Shown: one piece after another, positions 52,532-62,297 of the stretch
Position numbering within the stretch: position 1 is the stretch's first letter
How the letters are laid out: each line of letters begins with the position of its first letter
Assembly (NCBI GenBank): GCA_023151185.1
Contig: JAKLJL010000001.1
Span: 434,001 to 498,000 of the forward strand
Direction: 5' to 3'
DNA: 64,000 nt
Source of the DNA: Bacteroidota bacterium
GTDB lineage: Bacteria > Bacteroidota > JABWAT01
Notes under the pieces: model-generated
What the model saw: only the letters and a program-made list of their open reading frames with translations
Databases searched by the model: none
What the model was told of the DNA's origin: nothing
Position numbers and translations under genes: made by a program

Positions 52532-53245
52532 TTACACTTCGGGGATGCCGGGTAGTCCGGAGAGGACGGGGCGGTAGGTTCTGCCGGTGGGGATTTTTTT
52601 TCCGGTTGAAAGTGTGAGGATGAATTCGCCGTTGGGAAGCGGTTCAATTTCCTTCACTGCCTCTTTCCTGATCAGAAAACTTTTGTGTACCCGAAGGTAG
52701 TCACCGGCGGGAAGGGATTCTTCCATTGCTGTCAGGGTGGACCGCTGGATCAGGATGCCGCCGGTTGTACCGACTTTAACTTCATTGTGGTCGGACTGAA
52801 CCCAGAGCAGGTCTTTCAGCGGAATCAGACGGATTTTTCCGCCGGACTTCACCGGGTAGACATCCCGGTCTGCCGGTGCTGCATTCGGCCGGATTTTTTT
52901 GAGGGCTTTCAGGACAACAGCAATCAGGCGGTGGCGGTCGAACGGTTTCAGGAGGTATCCGACTGTGTTCACATCAAAGGCTTCAACGGCGAAAGAATCG
53001 AAAGCGGTAGTGAAAATTAGTGCCGGCGAGGGTTCGGGAAGTGCACGGGCGAGCTCCATGCCCGAAAGCCCGGGCAGTTGAATGTCGAGGAAAAGGAGAT
53101 CCGGAGTGTGGGTTTGAAGCCAGGATAAGGCTGTTCCGGCATCCGAAAACACACCGTCGATCCGGATACCGGGAAAATCCTTCAGCAGGAAAACGAGTTT
53201 TTCAGCGGCAAGAGGTTCATCCTCAACAATAATGGCCGAGATCAT
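52532..53245 (-). CDS. LytTR-family response regulator
   Basis: 237 aa. Receiver domain 1-118 with acidic pocket Glu8/Asp9 (VEDEP), phospho-acceptor Asp54 (LLFLDIQLPG), Thr79-type switch (IFTTAFD) and Lys101 (LLKPFD). LytTR DNA-binding domain about 135-232 ('LIPLKDLLWVQSDHNEVKV...LRVHKSFLIRKEAVKEIEPL'). Its start overlaps the stop of the LytS-type kinase gene by 4 bp (ATGA), so the two are a two-component pair. Confidence 0.95.
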   Translation of the reverse strand: MISAIIVEDEPLAAEKLVFLLKDFPGIRIDGVFSDAGTALSWLQTHTPDLLFLDIQLPGLSGMELARALPEPSPALIFTTAFDSFAVEAFDVNTVGYLLKPFDRHRLIAVVLKALKKIRPNAAPADRDVYPVKSGGKIRLIPLKDLLWVQSDHNEVKVGTTGGILIQRSTLTAMEESLPAGDYLRVHKSFLIRKEAVKEIEPLPNGEFILTLSTGKKIPTGRTYRPVLSGLPGIPEV

Positions 53246-54339
53246 GCGCCGGGGCCTTTCAATACCGGCAGCCTGATTTCAACCAGAAACAGGGAGTCAG
53301 TCTGATGGTGCGAAAGGCTTGCAGTCCCCGGGTATAAAAGGGCCAGCCGTTCCCGGATAAGGCCTAACCCGGTGCCTTCACGGGCATCCGGCGGGATGGA
53401 CGGCAGAGTATTGGCCATCTGTAAAATCAACTGGCCTTTCTCCCGGTAAATCCGCAGGGAAATCCTGGTTTGATCCGGATTCCGTTCGACGGCATGTTTG
53501 ATGGCATTTTCAAAGAGAGGCTGAAGCATAAAGGGCGGACAGAGCAGCGTCAGACAGCCGGGTTCTGTTTCTGAGGTGACAGACAATCTGGTGCCAAACC
53601 GGATCTGCTGAATGCTCAGGTATTTTTCTGCCAGTTCCAGCTCCTCACCGAGGGGAATGCGGGGCGTTTCAGCCATCCGGGCACTGGCTCTCAGCAGGTC
53701 GCTAAGGGTGGTGATCATCGTATCCGCGGAGGCCGGATCTTTGTATATCAGCATGGAAAGCCCCTGAAGGGCATTGAAAATGAAATGGGGCTGAAACTGG
53801 ATGGAAAGAGTCTGAAGGCGTGAATCGGCCAGATTCCGTTCAAGCTGAAGGGCCTGTTCCCGGACGGCGGATGTCAGTTTCCAGGCGGTTTCAGTCAGGC
53901 GTGCGCCGGTGATAAGAAGAAACACCAGATAACTGTCGAGGACATAGGCCAGAATCTGAAAAGCCGTTGCCGAAGTGATATCCAGGAAAAACTGGCTTGT
54001 GGTTCCGGTGACCAGGGCTGACAGAAATGAAGCCGCCGGGCGGTGGATCAGAGCCAGAACCAATCCGGCTCCTGCAAGCTGTAAAACAGCGGTGACCGAT
54101 AATCCGTGACGGGAGATCCGGTTCCGGATCAGGGTAAAAATAACCGGGATCAGGACCAGCCAGAGTCCGTAGGACGGGAACCGGGTCAGGAGGTGTTTTT
54201 CCCATTGGAAGTCATGATCAGTTCCGAGGTAATAGACCCAGGAACTGGTAACCGACATCAGGAAAAGGAGCACCACTCCGGCAGCGTAAACCAGCCATTG
54301 GATGACCTGCGGTGGAAGGGAATAAATCCGGTTTTTCAT
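53242..54339 (-). CDS. LytS-family sensor histidine kinase
   Basis: 365 aa from ATG 54339 (MKNRIYSLPP); the frame is open to 54648, but that part is translated repeat sequence. Four to five TM helices in the first 150 residues, then a coiled-coil linker and the His_kinase domain with phospho-acceptor His185 ('SIQFQPHFIFNALQGL'), and an ATPase domain with N-box 'PLFENAIKHAVERN' and G-box 'GTGLGLIRERL'. Paired with the LytTR regulator by a 4-bp overlap. Signal unknown. Confidence 0.9.
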   Translation of the reverse strand: MKNRIYSLPPQVIQWLVYAAGVVLLFLMSVTSSWVYYLGTDHDFQWEKHLLTRFPSYGLWLVLIPVIFTLIRNRISRHGLSVTAVLQLAGAGLVLALIHRPAASFLSALVTGTTSQFFLDITSATAFQILAYVLDSYLVFLLITGARLTETAWKLTSAVREQALQLERNLADSRLQTLSIQFQPHFIFNALQGLSMLIYKDPASADTMITTLSDLLRASARMAETPRIPLGEELELAEKYLSIQQIRFGTRLSVTSETEPGCLTLLCPPFMLQPLFENAIKHAVERNPDQTRISLRIYREKGQLILQMANTLPSIPPDAREGTGLGLIRERLALLYPGTASLSHHQTDSLFLVEIRLPVLKGPGA

Positions 54340-54998
<659 letters not shown>

Positions 54999-56552
54999 CT
55001 ACTCCCTCTTCATCTCCAGATCCTGAAAATCAAAACTGAAATCCGTGCCCGAAGAGACCGGTTCCAGGTTCACACCGGTGACTTTACCATCCGGACCAAA
55101 AGAAAAGGTGATGAACGCATCAGCACGAAGGTACCGGTGATCCCATCTGATCACAAAGGTGTCGTACTGCCAGTGTTCCAGTTTTCCGGTCAGGACCGGA
55201 CTTTTTTCAAAGGAAATCCTCAGTCCCGAGCTGGTTTCTGTCAGGTTCATTTTCCCCATCCATGCATCCGAATAGGACCCCGAAAGTTCAGAAATAGAAT
55301 GGGAAGGTTTTGAAGTCCGGTTCCTTCCGGTTTCCTTTTGTGCAAGTTCCCGGGTCAGCCGGGCTTCAGCACTGTCTTTGAGAGTTTTGAATTTCCCTGT
55401 CCAGTCCTCCGGCTTAAACCCGAGATACTGATTCAGCAAGGTAAACGTGACAGCGTTAAACGCCTCACCTGATTCCTGGTTGGTCAGCACCGCAATTCCC
55501 AGTTTTTTTTCAGGTATCAGGGTAATCCGGGAAACCATTCCTGTCAGCCCGCCCGTATGGGAGACCATCTGGTAGCCTCTGAACTGGCGGACCTGCCAGC
55601 CGAGGGCATAGCCTGAAAATTGGGTTTTCAGAGATTCAAATCCCGGAGGGGGAGGTCCGAATGGCAGTGGAGTTTGGGTGGACCAAAGCTGACGGTACTG
55701 CTTTTTACTGATAATCCGTTTGATTTTTCCATCCGGTAACACAACCCGGCCGGAATCCAGACAGAACATCATCCACCGGGTCAGATCCTGAGCAGAGGAA
55801 TTGATACCCCCTGCAGGCGCACAATTATCCATACTTTCAGCCGGAGTAACTTCCAGTTTGCCATCAACCAGAACGTGGTAGGAGGCCTGATCCGGCATCC
55901 CGGAAACGGCGGATTGAACCGTCCGGGTACGTGACATTCCCAGCGGGTTCAGAAACCGTGCAGTGATAAAATCACCCCAGGAAGAATCCGTCACTTCCTC
56001 AACCACGGTGCCGGCTACCAGAAAGGCCAGATTATTATAGGCATAGGTGCTCCTGAAACTGCTCGCCGGTTTGATGGCCTTCATATTTTCGATTATTTCC
56101 TTCGGTTTGAAGGACGCCGACGGAAACACCATCAGATCACCGGCGCCAAGACCCAGTCCTGACCGGTGACACAGCAAATCCCGGATGGTGATTTCCCGTG
56201 TGACCCAGGGATCATACAACTGAAACCAGGGGATATGTTTAATTACCGGGTCATCCCAGGAAATCCGGCCTTCATCGACCAGAATGGCCAGTGCAGATGC
56301 GGTAAATGCCTTGCTGTTCGATGCAATTCCGAAGACGGTATTTTCTGTGACCTTATCGGATTTATCGGCTGTCCGGATGCCGAATCCGCCGGCAAAAACT
56401 ACTTTACCATCCTGAACCACCGAGACGGCCAGTCCGGGAACCTGGAAGGTGTCAAGAATACGGGTGATCAGGGAATCGGATACGGGAGATTGTGCCCAAA
56501 GGCTGGTGAGGCAGGAAACCAGCCAGATGCCGGTCATAAGGAAAGATTTCAT
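54999..56552 (-). CDS. Serine beta-lactamase-like hydrolase (class C/S12 family), exported
   Basis: 517 aa from ATG 56552 (AGGA 8 bp upstream; open frame extends upstream without a signal). Signal peptide 1-20 (ends LTSLWA-Q). Catalytic motifs: Ser78-x-x-Lys81 (ASNSKAFT), Tyr172-Asn-Asn174 (YAYNNLAF) and HTGG ('VSHTGGLTG'). A beta-barrel C-terminal domain of the DUF3471 type (about 410-517) follows. Members are D-aminopeptidases, esterases or beta-lactamase-like; substrate unknown. It is divergent from the MacA-like adaptor gene. Confidence 0.92.
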   Translation of the reverse strand: MKSFLMTGIWLVSCLTSLWAQSPVSDSLITRILDTFQVPGLAVSVVQDGKVVFAGGFGIRTADKSDKVTENTVFGIASNSKAFTASALAILVDEGRISWDDPVIKHIPWFQLYDPWVTREITIRDLLCHRSGLGLGAGDLMVFPSASFKPKEIIENMKAIKPASSFRSTYAYNNLAFLVAGTVVEEVTDSSWGDFITARFLNPLGMSRTRTVQSAVSGMPDQASYHVLVDGKLEVTPAESMDNCAPAGGINSSAQDLTRWMMFCLDSGRVVLPDGKIKRIISKKQYRQLWSTQTPLPFGPPPPGFESLKTQFSGYALGWQVRQFRGYQMVSHTGGLTGMVSRITLIPEKKLGIAVLTNQESGEAFNAVTFTLLNQYLGFKPEDWTGKFKTLKDSAEARLTRELAQKETGRNRTSKPSHSISELSGSYSDAWMGKMNLTETSSGLRISFEKSPVLTGKLEHWQYDTFVIRWDHRYLRADAFITFSFGPDGKVTGVNLEPVSSGTDFSFDFQDLEMKRE

Positions 56553-56654
56553 AGAAAGGGTCCTGTGATGAAGGGTTAACACCTGCAAATTTAAAGGATA
56601 GTTTATCTTTTTGTGATCAAATCTGCAAAATCCGGCTTTTCTGAAGAAAAACCA

Positions 56655-56683
56655 TTGACAAATAGGCAGATTACCTGTATGCT
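56655..56683 (+). promoter_or_regulatory. Sigma70-type promoter of the ABC export operon
   Basis: TTGACA (56655-56660), a 17-bp spacer, and TATGCT (56678-56683), 87 bp before the adaptor ATG. Matches the sigma70 consensus closely; note that some Bacteroidota use a different promoter type. Confidence 0.6.
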
Positions 56684-56769
56684 TGTGCAGTCTATTTCGA
56701 AACTTTGGCATCCGTGAATCCGTAAACCGCCGTTTTTGTTACGGAACCAACCATCAGCTGAGAAAAAGT

Positions 56770-57990
56770 ATGTCATCTTCCCAACAGGATTTATCCTTTC
56801 TGAAAATCAATCGTGACGAAAAGCCGGCAGACCGGAACCGGTCTCTCTGGATCGGATCAGGTACCGGGGTTTTGGTTCTTGCAGCCGCTGTCTGGTTTTT
56901 TACGGCGTCCGGCACTGTTCATGAAGTTGAAACCGGACTCGCTGTTGTTTCGACCCCGGCCCAGGAATCGTCGATTCTGGTTTCTTCGGGGTATATTGTG
57001 GCCCAGCGCAAAGCTGCGGTGGCTTCCAAGGGAACCGGGCGTCTTGAAGCTCTTTATGTTATTGAGGGAGACCGGGTTCAGCAGGGGCAGGTGCTGGGAC
57101 GTATCGAAAGTCAGGATGTCGAAGCTGCGCTTCAGCAGGCACGGGCCAATCTGAAAATGGCTGAAGCATCTGTATTGACAGCCGAAACGGAACGGGATGA
57201 ATCGGGACTTGCACTGGAACGGGCAGAATCTCTGTTTCAGCGGAATCTGATCTCCAAATCTGAAATCGAAACCGCACGGTTCAGAAACCGGCGGGCTGTT
57301 TCGGCCTGGGAATCCGCCAAAGCATCCGTAGATATGGGGCAGGCCGGGGTTCGTTCTGCAGAAGTTGCCGTCGAAAGTACCAACATCCGGGCACCATTTA
57401 CCGGGGTGGTTCTGACGAAAAATGCCAATGTCGGAGAGGTGATTTCCCCGTTTGGCGCTGCGTCGGGTTCCCGGGGCAATGTGGTCACCATGGCCGATAT
57501 GACGTCTCTGGAAGTTGAGGCAGAGGTTTCGGAATCCAATATTCAGAAAATTACAGAAGGGCAGCCCTGCGAAATTATGCTGGATGCTTACCCCACACTC
57601 CGGTATCCGGGATTTGTCAATAAAATTGTCCCGACTGCAGACCGGGCAAAAGCAACTGTTCTCACCAAGGTTCGGTTCAGAACTATCGATGAAAAAGTCC
57701 TGCCGGAAATGCGGGCAAAAGTTTCTTTCATGAATGAAAAAGCATCTGCCGATACGGTTAAAGAAACTCCCCGGCTAACGGTTCCGGTTTCGGCCATTCT
57801 TTCGGATGAAGGCGGGAAGTTTGTCTTTGCCGTGAAAGGGGACAAAGCTGTTAAAACCGGGGTCACCCTCGGAAGCACCTTCGGCACCCGGACTGAAATA
57901 CGTTCCGGACTGGTTTCCGGTGACCGGGTTGTGCTGAAACCAGGTGAAGAGATCAAAGACGGTGATGTGGTCACTGCCAAAAAAGACTGA
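56770..57990 (+). CDS. MacA-like periplasmic adaptor of an ABC exporter (HlyD family)
   Basis: 406 aa from ATG 56770. One N-terminal TM helix (about 32-50, 'GSGTGVLVLAAAVWFFTASG'), lipoyl half (GTGRLEALYVIEGDRVQQGQVLG), long alpha-hairpin coiled coil (about 118-200), second lipoyl half ('STNIRAPFTGVVLTKNANVGE'), beta-barrel and membrane-proximal domains to the end. It bridges the inner-membrane ABC permeases encoded downstream to an outer-membrane channel. First of four genes (adaptor, ATPase, two permeases) spaced 2-35 bp. Confidence 0.92.
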   Translation: MSSSQQDLSFLKINRDEKPADRNRSLWIGSGTGVLVLAAAVWFFTASGTVHEVETGLAVVSTPAQESSILVSSGYIVAQRKAAVASKGTGRLEALYVIEGDRVQQGQVLGRIESQDVEAALQQARANLKMAEASVLTAETERDESGLALERAESLFQRNLISKSEIETARFRNRRAVSAWESAKASVDMGQAGVRSAEVAVESTNIRAPFTGVVLTKNANVGEVISPFGAASGSRGNVVTMADMTSLEVEAEVSESNIQKITEGQPCEIMLDAYPTLRYPGFVNKIVPTADRAKATVLTKVRFRTIDEKVLPEMRAKVSFMNEKASADTVKETPRLTVPVSAILSDEGGKFVFAVKGDKAVKTGVTLGSTFGTRTEIRSGLVSGDRVVLKPGEEIKDGDVVTAKKD

Positions 57991-58024
57991 TTGAAAATTT
58001 ACCAGAACAAATAAAGGAAAACCG

Positions 58025-58708
58025 ATGAGTGCACTGGTTCAGGTCAACAACATCTCCAAGGTCTATTACCGGGGGTCCATTGAGATCCCGGTTTTGCAGA
58101 ATTTATCCCTTGAAGTTCCGGAGGGTGAATTCCTGGCCCTCATGGGCCCTTCCGGTTCAGGAAAAACAACCCTGCTGAATCTGATTTCAGGAATTGACCG
58201 GCCGACAAGCGGCTCTCTGGTGATCGCCGGAACCGATATTGCCAAACTTTCAGAAAGCCAGCTTGCCAAATGGCGGTCCCAGAACATCGGGTTCATTTTT
58301 CAGTTTTATAACCTGATTCCGGTATTGACGGCCTATGAAAATGTCGAACTTCCGCTGGAACTGACTAATCTGACCAAAAAGGAAAAAAAACAGCGGGTTG
58401 AGGCCATGCTGAATATTGTAGGTCTTGGTGACCGGATGGATCACTATCCGAAACAGCTTTCCGGTGGCCAGCAGCAGCGGGTTGCAATTGCCCGGGCAGT
58501 CGTCACTGATCCGACCCTGATTATCGGGGATGAACCAACCGGTGACCTTGACCGTAAATCTGCTGAAGAAATTCTGGTCCTGATGGACCGGCTGAATAAA
58601 GAATTCAAAAAAACCATTGTCATGGTCACCCACGACCCGCATGCAGCAGAACGGGCCCAGACCGTTCTGCACCTCGAAAAGGGTGAACTCATTTCCGGCG
58701 GGAAATAA
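58025..58708 (+). CDS. ABC transporter ATP-binding protein, MacB/LolD type
   Basis: 227 aa. Walker A '[11 protein letters not shown]' (about 40-50), Q-loop '[18 protein letters not shown]', signature '[14 protein letters not shown]', Walker B '[12 protein letters not shown]', H-loop 'VMVTHD'. The sequence matches the MacB/LolD/FtsE class that powers FtsX-like permeases. 34 bp after the adaptor and 2 bp before the first permease gene. Confidence 0.95.
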   Translation: MSALVQVNNISKVYYRGSIEIPVLQNLSLEVPEGEFLALMGPSGSGKTTLLNLISGIDRPTSGSLVIAGTDIAKLSESQLAKWRSQNIGFIFQFYNLIPVLTAYENVELPLELTNLTKKEKKQRVEAMLNIVGLGDRMDHYPKQLSGGQQQRVAIARAVVTDPTLIIGDEPTGDLDRKSAEEILVLMDRLNKEFKKTIVMVTHDPHAAERAQTVLHLEKGELISGGK

Positions 58709-58710
58709 CC

Positions 58711-59874
58711 ATGAGATTAATCAAACTAATTACCCGAAATGTGTTCCGCCATAAGCTGAGGTCCGTTCTGACGATCTTTGGTCTGGCGGTTGCGGTAATG
58801 GCATTCGGACTTCTCCGGACGGTCGTTACAGCCTGGAATTACGGTGTGGATGCCTCTTCGTCGAGCCGGATGATCAGCCGCCATGCGGTCAGTTTCATTT
58901 TTCCGCTGCCCTATGCCTACCGGGATCAGATTGCCCAGATTCCGGGTGTCAATACAGTCAGTTTTGCAACCTGGTTCGGTGGGCAGTACAAGGATAACAG
59001 CCCCGAGACCTTCTTTCCCAGATTTGCAGTTGATGCAGAGTCCTATCTGAAACTGTACAGTGAGTTTGTGCTTCCGCCCGATCAGTTCGAGGCGTTTAAA
59101 GCCCAGCGGAACTCCTGTATCCTCGGTAAAAAAATTGCAGCCCAGAATCAGTTAAAGATCGGGGACATCCTGACCATTAAAGGGGATATTTACCCGGGGG
59201 ATTATGATTTCGTAGTTGCCGGTATTTATTCCGGAAAAGACAAAACTGCCGATGAAACCCAGATGATGTTTCACTGGGACTATCTGGATGAACGGGTGAA
59301 AACTATCCCGGGATACCCATCCGGGATGGTGGGCTGGTATGTGATCGGGATTGATAAAGCCGATCAGGCTCCGGGAATTGCCCAGACCATTGACCAGATG
59401 TTTGCCAATTCGAATGCAAAAACCAAGACAGAAACAGAAAAGGCATTTCAGCAAAGTTTCGTCTCTCTGTCAAGTGCGATCCTGGTTTCTCTCGAAGTGA
59501 TCAGCTACGTAATTATCGGAATTATTCTGCTGGTTCTGGCAAACACCATGATCATGTCAGCCCGTGAACGGATCCGGGAATATGCGGTTCTTAAAACCCT
59601 CGGATTTACCGGGACGGCCATCGCCATTCTGATCATCGGGGAATCCATGGCCATTGCAGTTGGTGGCGGAGCCCTGGGAATGCTGATGACCTTTCCGCTG
59701 GCGAACGGATTCGGGGAAGCCTTCCCGACTATATTCCCGGTTTTTGAAGTGCAGACCTCGACACTTCTGCTGATGACAGGATTCTCACTGGTGGTTGGGC
59801 TTGCCGCCTCGGTGATTCCCTCCATCCGGTCAACCCGGATTTCCATTGTTGACGGTCTCAGGCAGATCGGGTAA
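58711..59874 (+). CDS. ABC permease, FtsX/MacB family (first)
   Basis: 387 aa. TM1 (about 12-35), a large periplasmic MacB-type core domain (about 40-240), then three C-terminal TM helices (about 255-275, 305-330, 350-370), the FtsX arrangement. Ends '[20 protein letters not shown]', the typical coupling helix motif. Pairs with the second permease; together with the ATPase they use ATP hydrolysis for mechanotransmission rather than moving a solute through the membrane. Confidence 0.92.
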   Translation: MRLIKLITRNVFRHKLRSVLTIFGLAVAVMAFGLLRTVVTAWNYGVDASSSSRMISRHAVSFIFPLPYAYRDQIAQIPGVNTVSFATWFGGQYKDNSPETFFPRFAVDAESYLKLYSEFVLPPDQFEAFKAQRNSCILGKKIAAQNQLKIGDILTIKGDIYPGDYDFVVAGIYSGKDKTADETQMMFHWDYLDERVKTIPGYPSGMVGWYVIGIDKADQAPGIAQTIDQMFANSNAKTKTETEKAFQQSFVSLSSAILVSLEVISYVIIGIILLVLANTMIMSARERIREYAVLKTLGFTGTAIAILIIGESMAIAVGGGALGMLMTFPLANGFGEAFPTIFPVFEVQTSTLLLMTGFSLVVGLAASVIPSIRSTRISIVDGLRQIG

Positions 59875-59888
59875 GGAAAGGAATGATC

Positions 59889-61064
59889 ATGAAAATACCA
59901 TTAAGTTATAATTGGCGGAATCTTCTGGCCAGACGGCTTACGACCGGATTAACGGTAACCGGGATCTCACTGGTTGTTTTTGTTTTTGCTGCTGTTCTGA
60001 TGCTGGCCCAGGGCATCGAAGATACTCTGGTTGCAACCGGTTCAGAGGATAACGTTATTCTGATCAGGGAAGGATCCCAGTCCGAACTGATGAGTTCATT
60101 GACCCGGGAGCAGATCGATCTGGTTTCGACTTTCCCTGAACTCGCCCGGGACAATGACAATCAGCCTCTTCTGACGGCAGATGTGGTCACCATGATTAAC
60201 CTGCACAAAAAGCAGTCAGGTGATATGGGGAATATTGCAGTCAGGGGAATTTCACCCGGGGCCTTTGACCTCAGACCCCAGGTTCGTCTCGAATCCGGAC
60301 GGTGGTTTAAACCCGGCCAGCTTGAAGTAGTCATCGGGAATAAAATTGCTGAGCAGTTCGAAAACACCGCGGTTGGGGATCAGATCGAAATCGGGTCCAA
60401 AAAGTGGGAAGTGGTCGGAATTCTGGAGGCCGGGAAAACCGGCTTTGCTTCCGAAATCTGGGGAGATGCCGATCTGGTCCTAAGTGAATTCAACCGGCAG
60501 AATGTCTTTTCGTCGGCAACTTTCCGCCTTTCTGATCCGGCTGAATTTGAAATCATTAAAACCAAACTGGAGACAGAACGCCGGCTTCAGGAACTCGATG
60601 TCAAACGGGAGCAGACCTACTACAAGGAGCAATCTCAGTTTATGGCCACCTTTATCAGTGCTCTGGGTCTGGTAATTACGGTTATCTTCAGCTTCGGTGC
60701 GATGATCGGGGCCATGATTACCATGTACGCTGCTGTCGCCAACCGGACTGTTGAAATCGGGACCCTCAGGGCGCTTGGTTTCAGGAGAAGAAGTATCCTG
60801 ACTGCCTTTCTGATTGAATCATTGGTTCTCTCCTTAATCGGGGCAGGGATCGGACTGGGACTTGCCAGTTTCCTTCAGATGGTGTCATTTTCCACAACCA
60901 ATTTCGGCTCCTTCTCTGAACTTGCTTTTGGTTTCTCACTGAATCCGGTTATTGTTCTGAGTACAGTTGTTTTTTCTTTGGTAATGGGCATTTTTGGTGG
61001 GTTTCTGCCTGCTGTCCGGGCTGCCAGAATGGATATTGTGAATTCCCTCAGGGCAGGGGGGTAA
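59889..61064 (+). CDS. ABC permease, FtsX/MacB family (second)
   Basis: 391 aa from ATG 59889, where AGGA sits 6 bp upstream (a second ATG at 59883 is too close to it). Same 4-TM layout as the first permease: TM1 about 20-42 ('GISLVVFVFAAVLMLAQG'), MacB core, three C-terminal helices and the end 'LPAVRAARMDIVNSLRAGG'. Last gene of the operon; a terminator follows. Confidence 0.92.
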   Translation: MKIPLSYNWRNLLARRLTTGLTVTGISLVVFVFAAVLMLAQGIEDTLVATGSEDNVILIREGSQSELMSSLTREQIDLVSTFPELARDNDNQPLLTADVVTMINLHKKQSGDMGNIAVRGISPGAFDLRPQVRLESGRWFKPGQLEVVIGNKIAEQFENTAVGDQIEIGSKKWEVVGILEAGKTGFASEIWGDADLVLSEFNRQNVFSSATFRLSDPAEFEIIKTKLETERRLQELDVKREQTYYKEQSQFMATFISALGLVITVIFSFGAMIGAMITMYAAVANRTVEIGTLRALGFRRRSILTAFLIESLVLSLIGAGIGLGLASFLQMVSFSTTNFGSFSELAFGFSLNPVIVLSTVVFSLVMGIFGGFLPAVRAARMDIVNSLRAGG

Positions 61065-61074
61065 TTTTTTGAAG

Positions 61075-61099
61075 AAACGGGGTGAAAGCCCCGTTTTTT
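61075..61099 (+). terminator. Rho-independent terminator of the ABC export operon
   Basis: AAACGGGG/CCCCGTTT stem around TGAAAG followed by a T-run; 10 bp after the second permease stop. Confidence 0.85.
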
Positions 61100-61205
61100 A
61101 TTCCGGATCTTCCTATCTTTATCCCGGTAGTCAACGAAACACTTTATTTCCTGACCCGTAAACGACGGTTTTTTTTAGTTACTGACAATTTCCCGGGAGG
61201 TTAAA

Positions 61206-62297
61206 ATGAACCGATTTTTTTTCATGACCCTTTGTTTTCTTTCTCTGGTGCCGCTGGGCTGTTCTGAGGATGACAAGGCAGATGCGAAAGAAGATCCGGT
61301 TTTGACCTATGACCAGCAGAAACAGGCCGCAATGGACCTGATGGAAACCACCTTTGCCTCAATGGCCGGTTCTAATCTGACCGATCCTTCACAAATCGGG
61401 AATTTTGATTTTGAAACTGTTGCCGGGAAATTTGAAGACCTTGCTCATCAACGTCCCGATGACCGGGATGTCAGGGTGAGTCTGGGAATGTCCAGAATGC
61501 TTTCCCTTTACCGGGACCCGGTATTCCGCCACTATATGAAAGACCTTGAATCGGCTGCCGGTTTTGAAATCCCGGGTTCTTCCGGACCACTGACTCTGGG
61601 GTTTCTTCCGTTTAATATGGCATCGGTCCTGTCCCAGGAAATGCTGATCAAAACACTGATTCTGGTCGTAAAGCAGGGGCAGGAAAATCCGGATGAGGCA
61701 GCCTCCGTTCAGTCTCATTTGCTGACCGTTACACTTCCGAAAATTAAAAAAGCAATCACCGATTTTGAATTTGCAGAAACCCCTGTAGAAACCGGTGAAT
61801 ATTCTTATGCCCTGACCGGTAAAATGATGGGATTCCCATCCTTAGGTGCCAGATATCTGGATAAAACAGAGTTCCTCATGATGGATTCTTATTTGGAATA
61901 CCTCAGTTCGAATCTGTATCTGTTCTGCACAGTCGATTTTAAAACATCCGATTTTTCTTCAGTCGATCTGACCTCCCTTCCGGTCCCGGATCCGGAAAAT
62001 CCGGATGTAACGCCTTACCTTTTTCTGCTTACCAAGCTGAAATTCCGGGCTGATGCCCCTGAAAACGGGAGTCAATTCCTGAATCACCTTGAAGCTTCAG
62101 GTGCCGATATGGTTGCTTCTCTGCGGTACCTGCAAAGTGAAACGGATAACCAGGCGGATGATGTCATCCGGAAAAGTCCGGAATTGACGGATGCCGTTTT
62201 GAATAAGTTGATTCTGAAGGGGGAAAGCTTGCTGGGAGAACTGAAACTCCTGATTGAAAAATACCTCATTATACTGAATGAATCCCTTCCGAAATAA
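61206..62297 (+). CDS. Putative lipoprotein, helical, unknown function
   Basis: 363 aa, GGGAGGT site 5 bp upstream. Lipoprotein signal with 'SLVPLGC' (Cys at about residue 19). The mature part is mostly alpha-helical, with 'DPSQIGNFDFETVAGKFEDLAHQRPDDRDVRVSLGMSRMLSL' resembling a TPR-like segment. I recognise no family. Its 3' end overlaps the next gene by 20 bp, so the pair are probably co-translated and may act together in the envelope. Confidence 0.72.
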   Translation: MNRFFFMTLCFLSLVPLGCSEDDKADAKEDPVLTYDQQKQAAMDLMETTFASMAGSNLTDPSQIGNFDFETVAGKFEDLAHQRPDDRDVRVSLGMSRMLSLYRDPVFRHYMKDLESAAGFEIPGSSGPLTLGFLPFNMASVLSQEMLIKTLILVVKQGQENPDEAASVQSHLLTVTLPKIKKAITDFEFAETPVETGEYSYALTGKMMGFPSLGARYLDKTEFLMMDSYLEYLSSNLYLFCTVDFKTSDFSSVDLTSLPVPDPENPDVTPYLFLLTKLKFRADAPENGSQFLNHLEASGADMVASLRYLQSETDNQADDVIRKSPELTDAVLNKLILKGESLLGELKLLIEKYLIILNESLPK